Assembly: GCA_036268775.1 (NCBI GenBank)
Contig: DATATM010000037.1
Location: 1 to 64,000 of the forward strand
Origin: DASZIT01 sp036268775
GTDB taxonomy: Bacteria; Actinomycetota; Acidimicrobiia; Acidimicrobiales; RAAP-2
Length of the DNA stretch: 64,000 bases
Reading direction: 5' to 3'
Position 1 is the stretch's first letter. Each line of letters opens with the position of its first letter. The notes under the pieces are model-generated. The model searched no databases and had not been told where the DNA came from. It saw only the letters and a list, made by a program, of their open reading frames with translations. Positions 51,065 through 59,765 of the stretch are shown piece after piece. Made by a program: the position numbers and the translations under genes.

Positions 51065-51913
51065 GTGCGCGTCGGGATCACCGCCTTTCTCACCGACCGG
51101 GACATGGCCCCCGCCGACCTGGCTCGGGCGGTGGAGGACCGGGGATTCGACTCGCTGTACCTGCCCGAGCACACCCACCTTCCGGTCCGAGCCGACACCC
51201 CGCCGGCGTTGGTGGAAGGGGTGCACATGGAGGATTACCGCCGCAGCCTCGATCCGTTCGTGGCGCTATCCATGGCCGCGGCGGTGACCTCTCGGATCTC
51301 GTTGGGGACCGGCGTGGTGCTGGCTGCCCAGCACGATCCCATCGTGTTGGGAAAACTGTTGGCCACCCTGGATCATTTGAGCGGCGGCCGGGTGGTGTTC
51401 GGTCTCGGCTTCGGCTGGAACCGGGCGGAGGCGAGCGATCACGGGGTGGAGTTCTCCGAGCGTCGAGCCATCGCTCGCGAACACGTCCTGTGCATGCAGG
51501 CGCTGTGGTCGGAGGAGCAGCCGGAGTTCCACGGTACTTACGTCTCTCTCGACCCCTGCTGGAGTTGGCCCAAGCCGGTGCAACGACCACGGATCATGAC
51601 CCTGGTGGGCGGGGGGCCGTTCCCCGGGGTGTTCGGGGCGATCGCCGAGTACGCCGACGGTTGGATGCCGATCGGGGGAGCCGGATTGAGCTCGGCGCTC
51701 CCCGAGCTCCGGCGGGCCTTCGAGGCCCGCGGGCGGGATCCTGGCTCCATCCGGGTGATCCCGTTCGGGACGGTGCCGAGTGACGAGAAACTCGCCCATT
51801 ACGAAACGCTGGGCGTCTACGAAGTGGTGCTCCGGGTCCCGTCGGGTTCGGCCGACGAGATGCTGAAGGTGCTGGATGCCCATGCCGACTACCTGGCCCG
51901 GTTCGGGGGCTGA
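51065..51913 (+). CDS. LLM-class F420-dependent oxidoreductase (TIGR03619-like)
   Basis: A 282-residue luciferase-fold protein from GTG 51065: LARAVEDRGFDSLYLPEHTHLP at the start and DHLSGGRVVFGLGFGWNRAEASDHG, the hallmark of this F420-dependent group. It lies three bases after the crotonase stop and two before the hotdog gene start, so all three are co-translated. Shorter than the 10612 paralogue and only distantly related to it. Confidence 0.86.
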   Translation: MRVGITAFLTDRDMAPADLARAVEDRGFDSLYLPEHTHLPVRADTPPALVEGVHMEDYRRSLDPFVALSMAAAVTSRISLGTGVVLAAQHDPIVLGKLLATLDHLSGGRVVFGLGFGWNRAEASDHGVEFSERRAIAREHVLCMQALWSEEQPEFHGTYVSLDPCWSWPKPVQRPRIMTLVGGGPFPGVFGAIAEYADGWMPIGGAGLSSALPELRRAFEARGRDPGSIRVIPFGTVPSDEKLAHYETLGVYEVVLRVPSGSADEMLKVLDAHADYLARFGG

Positions 51914-51915
51914 CC

Positions 51916-52599
51916 ATGGCCGATGACCGGCCGGTGTCGATCCCCATCCGCCCGCCGGGGAACGCCGAACGCCAGGCGCTGGCCGACGCGGTGCGGCGGT
52001 TGATGGGGGTCACCGTGACCTCGCTGGCTTCGTCTGAACTGTTGACCGAAGCCACCGCCACCCTGTCGTCGGTCGCCGACCGGCTCGAGCGCGATGCCCC
52101 GGTGGAGGATGGAGAGGCCGCCGACCGGTACGCGGTCGATCGCCCCTCCGACAGCGGAGAGCCACTGGACATGGCCGGCGTCATGCCTTTCGACGTCATC
52201 ATCGGCCGCTGTAACCCGGTGGCGCTCCCGTTGACCCTGGAGTTCGAACCGCCCAAGGCAATCGGCCATGCCACCTTCACCGCTCCCTACGAGGGTGCTC
52301 CCGGGTGCGTGCACGGCGCGGTGTTGGCGGGGGCGTTCGACCTGGTCCTCACGGCCGCCAATGTGATCGCCGGCGCCGCCGGACCCACCGTCACCTTGTC
52401 GGTCCGCTACCTGCATCCGACGGTGATCGATCGTCCGGCTCGCTTCGAAGGGTGGGTCACTTCCATCGAGGGCCGACGGATCCACAGCCGGGGCCAGCTG
52501 ATCCAAGCCGGGGTGGTCACGGTGGAGGCGGTAGGGGAGTTCGTCACCATGGACCTCTCCGGGCTGGCTTCCATGCATCGCCGTGGCGGCGGCGCTTAG
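51916..52599 (+). CDS. Hotdog-fold thioesterase (PaaI/4HBT-like)
   Basis: A 227-residue protein from ATG 51916. The C-terminal half is a hotdog domain: TFTAPYEGAPGCVHGAVLAGAFDLVL carries the HG-x-x-x-A/DE-type helix of the PaaI/acyl-CoA thioesterase group, then TVTLSVRYLHPT. The first 80 residues are a less conserved helical region. It would release CoA from a pathway intermediate. It ends the crotonase/LLM operon. Confidence 0.78.
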   Translation: MADDRPVSIPIRPPGNAERQALADAVRRLMGVTVTSLASSELLTEATATLSSVADRLERDAPVEDGEAADRYAVDRPSDSGEPLDMAGVMPFDVIIGRCNPVALPLTLEFEPPKAIGHATFTAPYEGAPGCVHGAVLAGAFDLVLTAANVIAGAAGPTVTLSVRYLHPTVIDRPARFEGWVTSIEGRRIHSRGQLIQAGVVTVEAVGEFVTMDLSGLASMHRRGGGA

Positions 52600-52628
52600 T
52601 TTTTCGTAGAGTCGTCACGCGGTTGTGT

Positions 52629-52655
52629 CCGGCAAACGTGCAATAGTGTTGCCGG
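52629..52655. promoter_or_regulatory. Inverted repeat upstream of binding-protein gene
   Basis: CCGGCAA (52629-52635) and TTGCCGG (52649-52655) are perfect 7-base arms around a 13-base spacer that contains CAATAGT, a possible -10. The right arm ends 22 bases before the start codon, so the element could be an operator or a 5-prime leader hairpin. Confidence 0.42.
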
Positions 52656-52677
52656 TCGAGATTTAGGGGGGATTTAT

Positions 52678-54009
52678 ATGATATTCGGATTAGCGCAGGG
52701 TGGGCCGGGTCGGAGGCGCCGCTGGGCGATGCCCCTGACCATGGGGGTGCTGGCCACCGTGCTGGTTGCCTGCTCGTCGACAGCCAGCCAGGCACCGACG
52801 ACCTCCGGGTCCAAGTCCACGATTCCGCCGGCCGCTTTCCGGGGGACGACCGGCCTCACCGCCACCACCGTGCACGTCGGCAACGTCTCCACCCTGACCG
52901 CCGGGCTGTTCAAGGGGGCACCGGTGGGGCTGCAGGCCTACGCCGACTACGTCAACTCCCAAGGCGGGGTCAACGGGCGTCAAATCGTGGTCGACGGCGC
53001 CGACGACGGCTACGCCAACGGGGCCAACAACAAGGCGTTGACCCAGGCGGACGTGGCCAAGGACTTTGCCATGGTCGGCAGCTTCTCCCTCAATGACTCC
53101 TACGGAGGCCAGGTGCTGGCCGTCAATCCGGCGGTGCCCAACGTGACGGTGTCCCTGGCTACCTACACCAACAACCTGCCCAATACCTTCAGCCCGGCAC
53201 CGACACCTGGCGGCTGGCAGCTCGGGCCGCTCACCTACTTCCAGAAGAAATACCCCGCCGACGCCGATCATGTGGGCGCGCTGGTCGCCGACCAGCCGTC
53301 GGCCATCGCCGCCTTCGCCGGGGAGAAGTTGGCGATGCAGCACCTGGGCTTGAAGCTGGTCTATTCCCCGACCTTCGAGATCACCACCACCGACTTCACC
53401 CCCTACGTCGTGAACATGGAGAAGGCCGGCGTGAAGATCCTGTACATCGAGCAGATGCCGGAGAATTACGCCGCGGCGGTGATCAAGGCCATGAACCAGC
53501 AGAACTTCCACCCGATCGTGGTGCTCGGGGCATCCACCTACAGCGAGGCCCTGATGGCGGCCGCCGGTGGACCGGCGGCGGTCAATGGCGACTACCTCGA
53601 ACAGCCCTACTCCCTCTACCTCGGAGAGGACACTTCCCTCCCCGCTGCCGATCTGTTCCTCAAGTGGGTGCAGACCGCCTCGCCGGGTTTCAAGCCGGAC
53701 CTCTACACCCTGTACGGCTGGATCTCCGGGGAGCTGTTCGTGCAGGCCCTCCGGGCGGCGGGCAAGAATCCGACCCGGGGCTCGGTGTTGCAGGCGCTCC
53801 GATCGATCACCACCTACAGCGCCGGGAATCTGATCGCCGGGGTGAACCCGGCGGGCAAGGTGCCGACCAGTTGCTACATCATCGCCCAATACGTCAGCGG
53901 GAAGTTCACCCGGGTGGACGATCCGGCGATCAACGGCTCGAGCGGCGGTTACCGGTGCGATCAGCCTTATTACTACCCACCCGGGGTGGCCAAGCCGCCC
54001 GGCGCCTAA
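52678..54009 (+). CDS. Liv-type ABC transporter substrate-binding lipoprotein (second)
   Basis: A 443-residue exported binding protein; AGGGGGGA lies upstream of ATG 52678. The signal peptide ends at lipobox LVAC with Cys32, followed by a Ser/Thr/Pro-rich linker. The mature part has VNSQGGVNGRQIVVDGADDGYANGANNKALTQ, the type I periplasmic-binding fold of the leucine/aromatic-acid class. It is unlike the 27617 protein in detail, so it may present a different ligand to the same importer. Its stop overlaps that of the convergent hydrolase. Confidence 0.87.
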   Translation: MIFGLAQGGPGRRRRWAMPLTMGVLATVLVACSSTASQAPTTSGSKSTIPPAAFRGTTGLTATTVHVGNVSTLTAGLFKGAPVGLQAYADYVNSQGGVNGRQIVVDGADDGYANGANNKALTQADVAKDFAMVGSFSLNDSYGGQVLAVNPAVPNVTVSLATYTNNLPNTFSPAPTPGGWQLGPLTYFQKKYPADADHVGALVADQPSAIAAFAGEKLAMQHLGLKLVYSPTFEITTTDFTPYVVNMEKAGVKILYIEQMPENYAAAVIKAMNQQNFHPIVVLGASTYSEALMAAAGGPAAVNGDYLEQPYSLYLGEDTSLPAADLFLKWVQTASPGFKPDLYTLYGWISGELFVQALRAAGKNPTRGSVLQALRSITTYSAGNLIAGVNPAGKVPTSCYIIAQYVSGKFTRVDDPAINGSSGGYRCDQPYYYPPGVAKPPGA

Positions 54010-54701
54010 GCCCCCACCCCCGCCCGGTAGCCCTCCAGGCGGGAGACCAGTTCGTCCGGTCGGCTGAGCGCCGACAGATGGCCGCCGTCCATCTCGTCGG
54101 GAACGATGCCGAGCCGCTCGACCACCACCCGGCGCAAGAAGTCGGCCGGGAAGAACCGGTCGTCGCGGCAGAGGAGGAATCGGGTCGGGACGTCCGGCCA
54201 GTGTTCGAGGGGCCACGGCTTCTCGAAGGGGGTGCTGGATTGTGGCTTTTCTCCCCGGGCGAATGCCTCCTCCACGACTTCGGGCGGAACGTCGTGGAAG
54301 AACACCTCTCGGAGGTCGAACCCGCCCTCGGTGGAACGTCCGTCTCGTTCGGCCTGCTCCCGTATCGCCTCGTCGTAGCCGGTGTTGGCCCACCATTCCC
54401 TCGGAGACTCACCGGGTAGCGGAACCATCGCCGCCACCAGGATCAAGAGGTTCACGGCCACCCGGTCGCAGACCAGCGGTGCGGTGAACCCGGCCAGGGA
54501 CTGGGCCACCACGATGAGGTCGGTGGGGTCACCGATGGCCTCCAGCACCGTGGCGGCGTACTCGGCGAGCCCGGCGGAGTCGTCGTCACAGGGCAGGTCG
54601 ACGGCTACGACGTCGTGTCCGAGTCGCCGGAGTTCCGGGGCGACCCGGTGCCAGTACCACGAGTCGGAGCTGGCGCCGTGAATCAGTACGTAGGTGGCCA
54701 T
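54006..54701 (-). CDS. Alpha/beta-fold hydrolase
   Basis: A 231-residue hydrolase from ATG 54701 with AAGGAGCC upstream. It resembles the plant-esterase-like MES/EstC group: YVLIHGASSDSWYW, nucleophile Ser68 in VVAQSLAGF, an aspartate in LLCRDDRFF and the final histidine in DGGHLSALS. Only four bases overlap the stop of the binding-protein gene. Esterase activity is likely; the substrate is unknown. Confidence 0.82.
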   Translation of the reverse strand: MATYVLIHGASSDSWYWHRVAPELRRLGHDVVAVDLPCDDDSAGLAEYAATVLEAIGDPTDLIVVAQSLAGFTAPLVCDRVAVNLLILVAAMVPLPGESPREWWANTGYDEAIREQAERDGRSTEGGFDLREVFFHDVPPEVVEEAFARGEKPQSSTPFEKPWPLEHWPDVPTRFLLCRDDRFFPADFLRRVVVERLGIVPDEMDGGHLSALSRPDELVSRLEGYRAGVGA

Positions 54702-54810
54702 GGTCAGCGAGGCTCCTTCGGGTTCGGTGCGATCGTCAGCAATTGGACGAACCCCCGGGGCCGAAGTCATCGCGGATTCGCCATCTCCGAACGGTAGGCT
54801 CCCGCCCAGC

Positions 54811-55575
54811 ATGTGTGGACGTATCGCCCTGTATTCGACGCCGGACCGGCTGTCCCGGATCTTCGACGCCCAGCTGGGACTGGGCCTCGACCCCGATGAC
54901 CACCCCCTCTACAACGTGCCGCCCACCGAGCGGGTCCTCGGGATCGTGGCGGCGGGTACCGCCGCCGACCTCGGCGACCCGGTGGCCTCCGGCCGGGTCA
55001 TCGAGCCGTTCCGCTGGGGGCTGATCCCACCCCGGGCCAAGGACGCCTCGGCCGGAAGCCGCCTGTTCAACGCTCGGGCGGAGACGGTGGCCACTCGGCC
55101 GGCTTTCCGGTCGGCGTTCGCCTCCCGCCGGGTGGCGGTGCTGGCCGACGGGTTCTACGAATGGGGACCGGGGAGCGGCAAGCAACGCCAGCCCTACTTC
55201 TTCCACCGGTCCGACGGTCACCCGCTGGCCTTTGCCGGCTTGTGGGAGCCGTGGCGCCCGCCCGCCGAAGACGGCAACCCGGAGGGTGCGGAGACCATCT
55301 ATACCTGCACCATCCTCACCACCGCCGCCGGCCCCGACCTGGAGGGCATCCACGATCGGATGCCGGTGGTCCTGGAGGCCGACGCCCTCGACCCGTGGCT
55401 GGATCCGGCCAACCACGACCGGGACGAGCTCGAAACCATGGTGCAATCGTCGCCGCCGGAAACGCTCGAGCACTACCCGGTGGACACCCGGGTGGGCAAC
55501 GTCCGCAACGACGGGCCGGAGTTGGTGGAACCGATTTCCGCCGCCACCCAGCCGGATCTGTTCACCAGCCCTTGA
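54811..55575 (+). CDS. SRAP-domain protein (YedK/HMCES family)
   Basis: A 254-residue protein starting MCGRIALYSTP; Cys2, exposed after Met removal, is the residue that crosslinks to abasic sites in single-stranded DNA. Other family blocks are RWGLIPPRAKD, FNARAETVATRPAFR, LADGFYEWGPGSGKQRQPYF and GIHDRMPVVL with the conserved histidine. It acts in DNA repair, not in the catabolic pathway. The start is fixed by the mandatory Cys2. Confidence 0.92.
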   Translation: MCGRIALYSTPDRLSRIFDAQLGLGLDPDDHPLYNVPPTERVLGIVAAGTAADLGDPVASGRVIEPFRWGLIPPRAKDASAGSRLFNARAETVATRPAFRSAFASRRVAVLADGFYEWGPGSGKQRQPYFFHRSDGHPLAFAGLWEPWRPPAEDGNPEGAETIYTCTILTTAAGPDLEGIHDRMPVVLEADALDPWLDPANHDRDELETMVQSSPPETLEHYPVDTRVGNVRNDGPELVEPISAATQPDLFTSP

Positions 55576-55680
55576 CGGGGGAGCTTGGCTAGCATTTCCG
55601 GTGCGGCCCCTTTTCAAGATCGGGACGGCCGACCAGGCGTACAGGGTGCACGCGTGGTGTCGAGTCGGATTGGAGATCCC

Positions 55681-56448
55681 ATGGCTGAGCGCACGTCGTA
55701 CCTCCCCGGAACCCCTTCATGGGTCGACCTCGGCAGCCCCGATGCCAGCGCCGCCGCCGCCTTCTACGGCAGCCTGTTCGGGTGGGAGGTGGAGATGGAT
55801 CCCCGGCCGGAGGCCGGTGGCTACGGGATGTTCACCCTGGCCGGCCACAACGTGGCGGGAATCGGCCCGCAGATGAATCCGGAGGTGCCCCCCTACTGGT
55901 CGGTGTACGTGACGGTGGAGGACGCCGCCGCCACTCTCGACCGGGCCGCCGCCAGCGGCGGGACGGTGGTGATGGGCCCGATGGACGTGTTCGATGCCGG
56001 CCGGATGGGCGTGATCCAAGACCCGGTCGGCTCCTTCATCTCCATCTGGCAGCCCGGCGCCCACATCGGCGCCACCCTGGTCAACCAGAACGGCACTTTC
56101 ACCTGGAACGAGCTGGCCACCACCGACCTGGACAAGGCCCGCGACTTCTACACCTCGGTATTCGGATGGGGGGCGACGACCGAAGGCGGCGGGGTGGCCT
56201 TCAGCGTCGACGGTGCGATGGTGTGTGGCGCCCACCCGGCCGGCGAGGGTGAATTCCCGGCCTGGTCGATCTGGTTCGCCGTCGACGACTGCGACAAGTC
56301 GACTGCTTCCGCCGCCGATCTCGGGGGAACGGTCCTGATGCCCCCGGCGGACATGGACTTCGGGCGGGGGGCGGTGGTCGCCGATCCCCAGGGGGCGGTC
56401 TTCGGGATCGGAGCGGTGAACGAGGAGACGCTGAACGCCACCCAGTAG
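55681..56448 (+). CDS. VOC (glyoxalase/bleomycin-resistance-like) protein with two domains
   Basis: A 255-residue protein with two tandem vicinal-oxygen-chelate modules. The first opens SWVDLGSPDASAAAAFYGSLFGW and the second TWNELATTDLDKARDFYTSVFGW; both end with a DPxGxxF segment. Similar two-domain proteins of actinobacteria are annotated as hydroxylases or glyoxalases, but no activity can be assigned. ATG 55681 follows GGAG; the frame is open to 55585 without similarity. Confidence 0.85.
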   Translation: MAERTSYLPGTPSWVDLGSPDASAAAAFYGSLFGWEVEMDPRPEAGGYGMFTLAGHNVAGIGPQMNPEVPPYWSVYVTVEDAAATLDRAAASGGTVVMGPMDVFDAGRMGVIQDPVGSFISIWQPGAHIGATLVNQNGTFTWNELATTDLDKARDFYTSVFGWGATTEGGGVAFSVDGAMVCGAHPAGEGEFPAWSIWFAVDDCDKSTASAADLGGTVLMPPADMDFGRGAVVADPQGAVFGIGAVNEETLNATQ

Positions 56449-56579
56449 CGGGGTCGAGTCCGAAGGCGGAAAAGCCGTGCCGGTGACCGTGCCTGCACTG
56501 CCCGGGGAGCGCAAGGAATTGCCCTGACCGACGTTCCCAGGGTGGCCGCCTTGGCCAGACGTTCGACCCGGGGGATTCT

Positions 56580-57473
56580 ATGCGCTTGTTTCGATCGGCA
56601 GCTGCTCGGCGAGCCGGCATCGTGCTGTCGATGTGTGCGTTGGCCGCAGCCACGTTGTCCGCCATCGTCCCTGAGGCACCGGCCGCCGCCTCCGGGAATG
56701 TCTTCGGTCCCGCCACCGGATACAACCTGGTTGCCTCCGACGGCGGTGTCTTCAGCTTCGGGAGCGCCCAGTACGAAGGGTCGCTGCCGGCTCTCGGGGT
56801 CAAGGTGAACAACATCACCGCGGTGATCCCCTCGATCGACTTCAAGGGGTACGCCCTGCTGGGCTATGACGGTGGGGTCTTCAGTTTCGGGAGTGAGCCG
56901 TCCCACTACAACCTGGCTCTCAACGGCATCGGCGCCCATGACATCGTCGGCATCGTCTTCACCCAGTTCGCCGGTGGGTTCCTGATCGTCGGCGCCGATG
57001 GTGGCGTCTTCACCGTCGGGAACGCCCAGTTCGAGGGGTCGGTGCCCAGCTTCGGCATTCACGTGTCCAATGTCATCGGTATCGCCGCCACCGCCGACAC
57101 CAAGGGCTACTGGGTGGCCGGATCCGACGGCGGGATCTTCGCCTTCGGCGACGCCCGCTTCTACGGCCGGGTGCCGCCGGCGCCGAGCCCGGTGGTCGGC
57201 ATCGCCTCCACCTCCGACGGCAACGGCTACTGGGTGGTCGAGCAGAACGGCGGCGTCTTCGCCTTCGGCGATGCCGGGTTCTACGGGAGCCTGCCGGGCT
57301 ACGGGGTGTCGGTCAGCAACATCGTGTCGCTGATGCCCACCCGGGATGGCAAGGGCTACTGGCTGGTCGGGTCAGACGGCGGGGTCTTCACCTTCGGGGA
57401 TGCCCCCTTCTTCGGGAGCCTGGGGAATCTCCGCCTCAGCCACCCCATCGTGGCCTCGGTGCCGACCTCCTAA
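56580..57473 (+). CDS. Secreted six-repeat protein, probable beta-propeller
   Basis: A 297-residue protein with a basic N-terminus and signal peptide ending near residue 37 (APAAASG). The rest is six repeats of about 39-43 residues with the pattern GYW-x-V-x-x-D/N-GG-V/I-F-x-FGDAxFYGS, beginning GYNLVASDGGVFSFGS and ending GYWLVGSDGGVFTFGDAPFFGS. Six units suggest one six-bladed propeller. Comparable repeats are frequent in Acidimicrobiia secreted proteins. No catalytic, lipobox or anchor motif is seen. GGGGGA precedes ATG 56580. Confidence 0.82.
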   Translation: MRLFRSAAARRAGIVLSMCALAAATLSAIVPEAPAAASGNVFGPATGYNLVASDGGVFSFGSAQYEGSLPALGVKVNNITAVIPSIDFKGYALLGYDGGVFSFGSEPSHYNLALNGIGAHDIVGIVFTQFAGGFLIVGADGGVFTVGNAQFEGSVPSFGIHVSNVIGIAATADTKGYWVAGSDGGIFAFGDARFYGRVPPAPSPVVGIASTSDGNGYWVVEQNGGVFAFGDAGFYGSLPGYGVSVSNIVSLMPTRDGKGYWLVGSDGGVFTFGDAPFFGSLGNLRLSHPIVASVPTS

Positions 57474-57500
57474 GGAGGGCTGCCGGCCGAGGGTTCCGTT

Positions 57501-57520
57501 CCGGGGCGCAGTGGCCCCGG
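57501..57520. terminator. Bidirectional hairpin between the repeat protein and rpsT
   Basis: CCGGGGC (57501-57507) and GCCCCGG (57514-57520) form a perfect 7-base stem with a 6-base loop, 4 bases beyond the rpsT stop and 27 beyond the repeat-protein stop. It can serve both convergent genes. No T-run follows. Confidence 0.55.
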
Positions 57521-57524
57521 TCGG

Positions 57525-57797
57525 TCAGGCGTCGGTTGACTCCTGGGTGGCCGCCCGCCGCATCAGCCGGGACTTGCGGTTGGCTGCCTGGTTCTTGTGG
57601 ATGACACCCTTGGCCGCCGCCTTGTCGATCCGCTTGATGGCTAGACGGAGGGCCTCTTCGGCGTTCTCCGCGCCCTCGTCGACGGCGGCGATGGCGGTCT
57701 TGGTGCGGGTGCGCAGCTCGGAGCGCACCGACTTGTTGCGAGCCTGGCGCTTCACGGTCTGACGGTTTCGCTTGATCTGACTGCGGATGTTTGCCAC
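57525..57797 (-). CDS. rpsT: 30S ribosomal protein S20
   Basis: A 90-residue, highly basic helical protein: MANIRSQIKRNRQTVKRQARNKSVRSE at the start and KAAAKGVIHKNQAANRKSRLMRR later are the S20 signature. It binds 16S rRNA in the small subunit. GTG 57797 follows AAGGACC. It is divergent from lepA across 172 bases in which no strong element was found. The rpsT-lepA pairing is common in bacteria. Confidence 0.96.
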   Translation of the reverse strand: MANIRSQIKRNRQTVKRQARNKSVRSELRTRTKTAIAAVDEGAENAEEALRLAIKRIDKAAAKGVIHKNQAANRKSRLMRRAATQESTDA

Positions 57798-57969
57798 TAC
57801 TGGTCCTTATCGTCCTCGGAGGTATCGGCCCGACGGCACGCAAACGCACCGCCAAACGGCTGGAGATCGGCTCCTGGGCACCCGACGGATGTCCGGGGGA
57901 GACAGACAAGGGTAGCAGCCGACCGCCGGTGAGAGCCATCCCCGCTGCCGACAGTACGCTGACTAGCCC

Positions 57970-59757
57970 GTGCTTCCCGTCGACCGCATCCGAAACTTCT
58001 CCATTATCAGCCACGTCGACCACGGTAAGTCGACGCTGTCTGACCGCATCCTGGAGCTGACCGGGGCCGTCGACCCCCGCCTGATGCGGGAGCAGTACCT
58101 CGATTCCATGGACATCGAGCGGGAACGGGGCATCACCATCAAGGCCCAGAACGTGCGGGTCCAGTGGAAGGACCACACCCTCCACCTCATCGATACCCCT
58201 GGTCACGTCGATTTCGGCTACGAAGTCAGCCGGTCGTTGGCCGCCTGCGAGGGGGCGGTGCTGCTGGTCGACGCCTCCCAGGGAATTCAAGCCCAGACCC
58301 TGGCCAACTCCTACCAGGCCCTCGAGCACGACCTCGAGATCGTGGCCGTGCTCAACAAGATCGACCTCCCGGCTGCCGACCCCGAGCGCTGCGCGGCCGA
58401 GATCGAGAACGTTCTGGGCATCGAGGCGTCGACCATCCTCCACATCTCGGCCAAGACCGGTGAAGGGGTGCCCGAGCTCCTCGACGCCATCGTCCAGCGG
58501 ATCCCGGCTCCGAGCGGGGACCCGGATGCGCCCCTTCAGGCCCTCATCTTCGACTCCTCCTACGACCAGTACCGGGGGGTGGTCAGCTCCATCCGGGTCA
58601 TGGAGGGCACCCTCCACTCCGAGGCCAAGCTCCGGTTCATCAACGCCGCCTCCAACCACGAGATCGAGGAGATCGGGGTGAGGACGCCGGTCACCGTGCC
58701 GGTCGACGAACTCGGGCCCGGGGAGGTCGGCTACCTCATCGCCGGGATCAAGAATGTCGGGGGCGCCCGGTCGGGGGAGACGGTCACCACCGCCGCCCAC
58801 GCCGCCACCCAGCCGCTGGCCGGCTACCGGGACCCCAACCCGATGGTGTTCTGCGGGCTGTTCCCCATCGACGGGGACGAGCTTCCCGACCTCCGGGACG
58901 CGCTGGAAAAGCTCCGGCTCAACGACGCCAGCTTCACCTACGAGCCGGAGTCGTCCCGGGCCCTCGGCTTCGGCTTCCGCTGCGGGTTCCTCGGACTCCT
59001 GCACATGGAGATCGTCCGCGAGCGGCTCGAGCGCGAGTTCGACCTGTCCCTCATCGCCACCGCGCCATCGGTGGCCTACAAGGCCTACCTGGCCGACGGC
59101 ACCGAGGTGGAGGTGGACAATCCGAGCGAACTGCCGGACCCGACCCACCTCGACCACGTCGACGAGCCGCTGCTGCGTGCCACCATCCTCACCCCCGCGG
59201 AGTACACCGGGACGGTGATGGAGCTGTGCCAGGGGAAGCGGGCGGAGATGACCCGGATGGAGTTCCTGTCGCCCGAACGGGTGGAGTTCGTCTACACCAT
59301 CCCGTTGGCGGAAGTGGTGGTGAACTTCTTCGACCAGCTGAAGAGCCGGACCAAGGGCTACGCCAGCCTCGACTACGAGCCGCACGGCTATGCCACCGCC
59401 GATCTGGTCAAGGTCGACCTGCTGATCAACCACACCCCGGTGGACGCCTTCTCGACCATCGTCCACCGGTCCCAGGCCGACTTCTACGGACGGCGGATGA
59501 CCGAAAAGCTGCGGGAGCTGATCCCCCGCCAGATGTTCGATGTCCCCATCCAGGCGGCCATCGGTGGCCGGGTCCTGGCCCGGGAGACGGTCAAGGCGCG
59601 TCGCAAGGATGTCTTGGCCAAGTGCTACGGCGGTGACATCACCCGGAAGCGGAAGCTGCTCGAAAAGCAGAAGGAGGGGAAGAAGAAGATGAAGAACATC
59701 GGTCGGGTCGAGGTCCCCCAAGAAGCGTTCGTGTCCGCCCTCCGGCTCGACGACTGA
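57970..59757 (+). CDS. lepA: Elongation factor 4 (LepA)
   Basis: A 595-residue translational GTPase of normal length. G1 is HVDHGKST near residue 15, G3 DTPGHVDFGYE, G4 NKIDLPAADPER and G5 ISAKTG. The C-terminal end KKKMKNIGRVEVPQEAFVSALRLDD is diagnostic of LepA. It acts on stalled or slow ribosomes. GTG 57970 is the start. The convergent gene on the minus strand ends nine bases after its stop. Confidence 0.97.
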   Translation: MLPVDRIRNFSIISHVDHGKSTLSDRILELTGAVDPRLMREQYLDSMDIERERGITIKAQNVRVQWKDHTLHLIDTPGHVDFGYEVSRSLAACEGAVLLVDASQGIQAQTLANSYQALEHDLEIVAVLNKIDLPAADPERCAAEIENVLGIEASTILHISAKTGEGVPELLDAIVQRIPAPSGDPDAPLQALIFDSSYDQYRGVVSSIRVMEGTLHSEAKLRFINAASNHEIEEIGVRTPVTVPVDELGPGEVGYLIAGIKNVGGARSGETVTTAAHAATQPLAGYRDPNPMVFCGLFPIDGDELPDLRDALEKLRLNDASFTYEPESSRALGFGFRCGFLGLLHMEIVRERLEREFDLSLIATAPSVAYKAYLADGTEVEVDNPSELPDPTHLDHVDEPLLRATILTPAEYTGTVMELCQGKRAEMTRMEFLSPERVEFVYTIPLAEVVVNFFDQLKSRTKGYASLDYEPHGYATADLVKVDLLINHTPVDAFSTIVHRSQADFYGRRMTEKLRELIPRQMFDVPIQAAIGGRVLARETVKARRKDVLAKCYGGDITRKRKLLEKQKEGKKKMKNIGRVEVPQEAFVSALRLDD

Positions 59758-59765
59758 TCCGCCGG

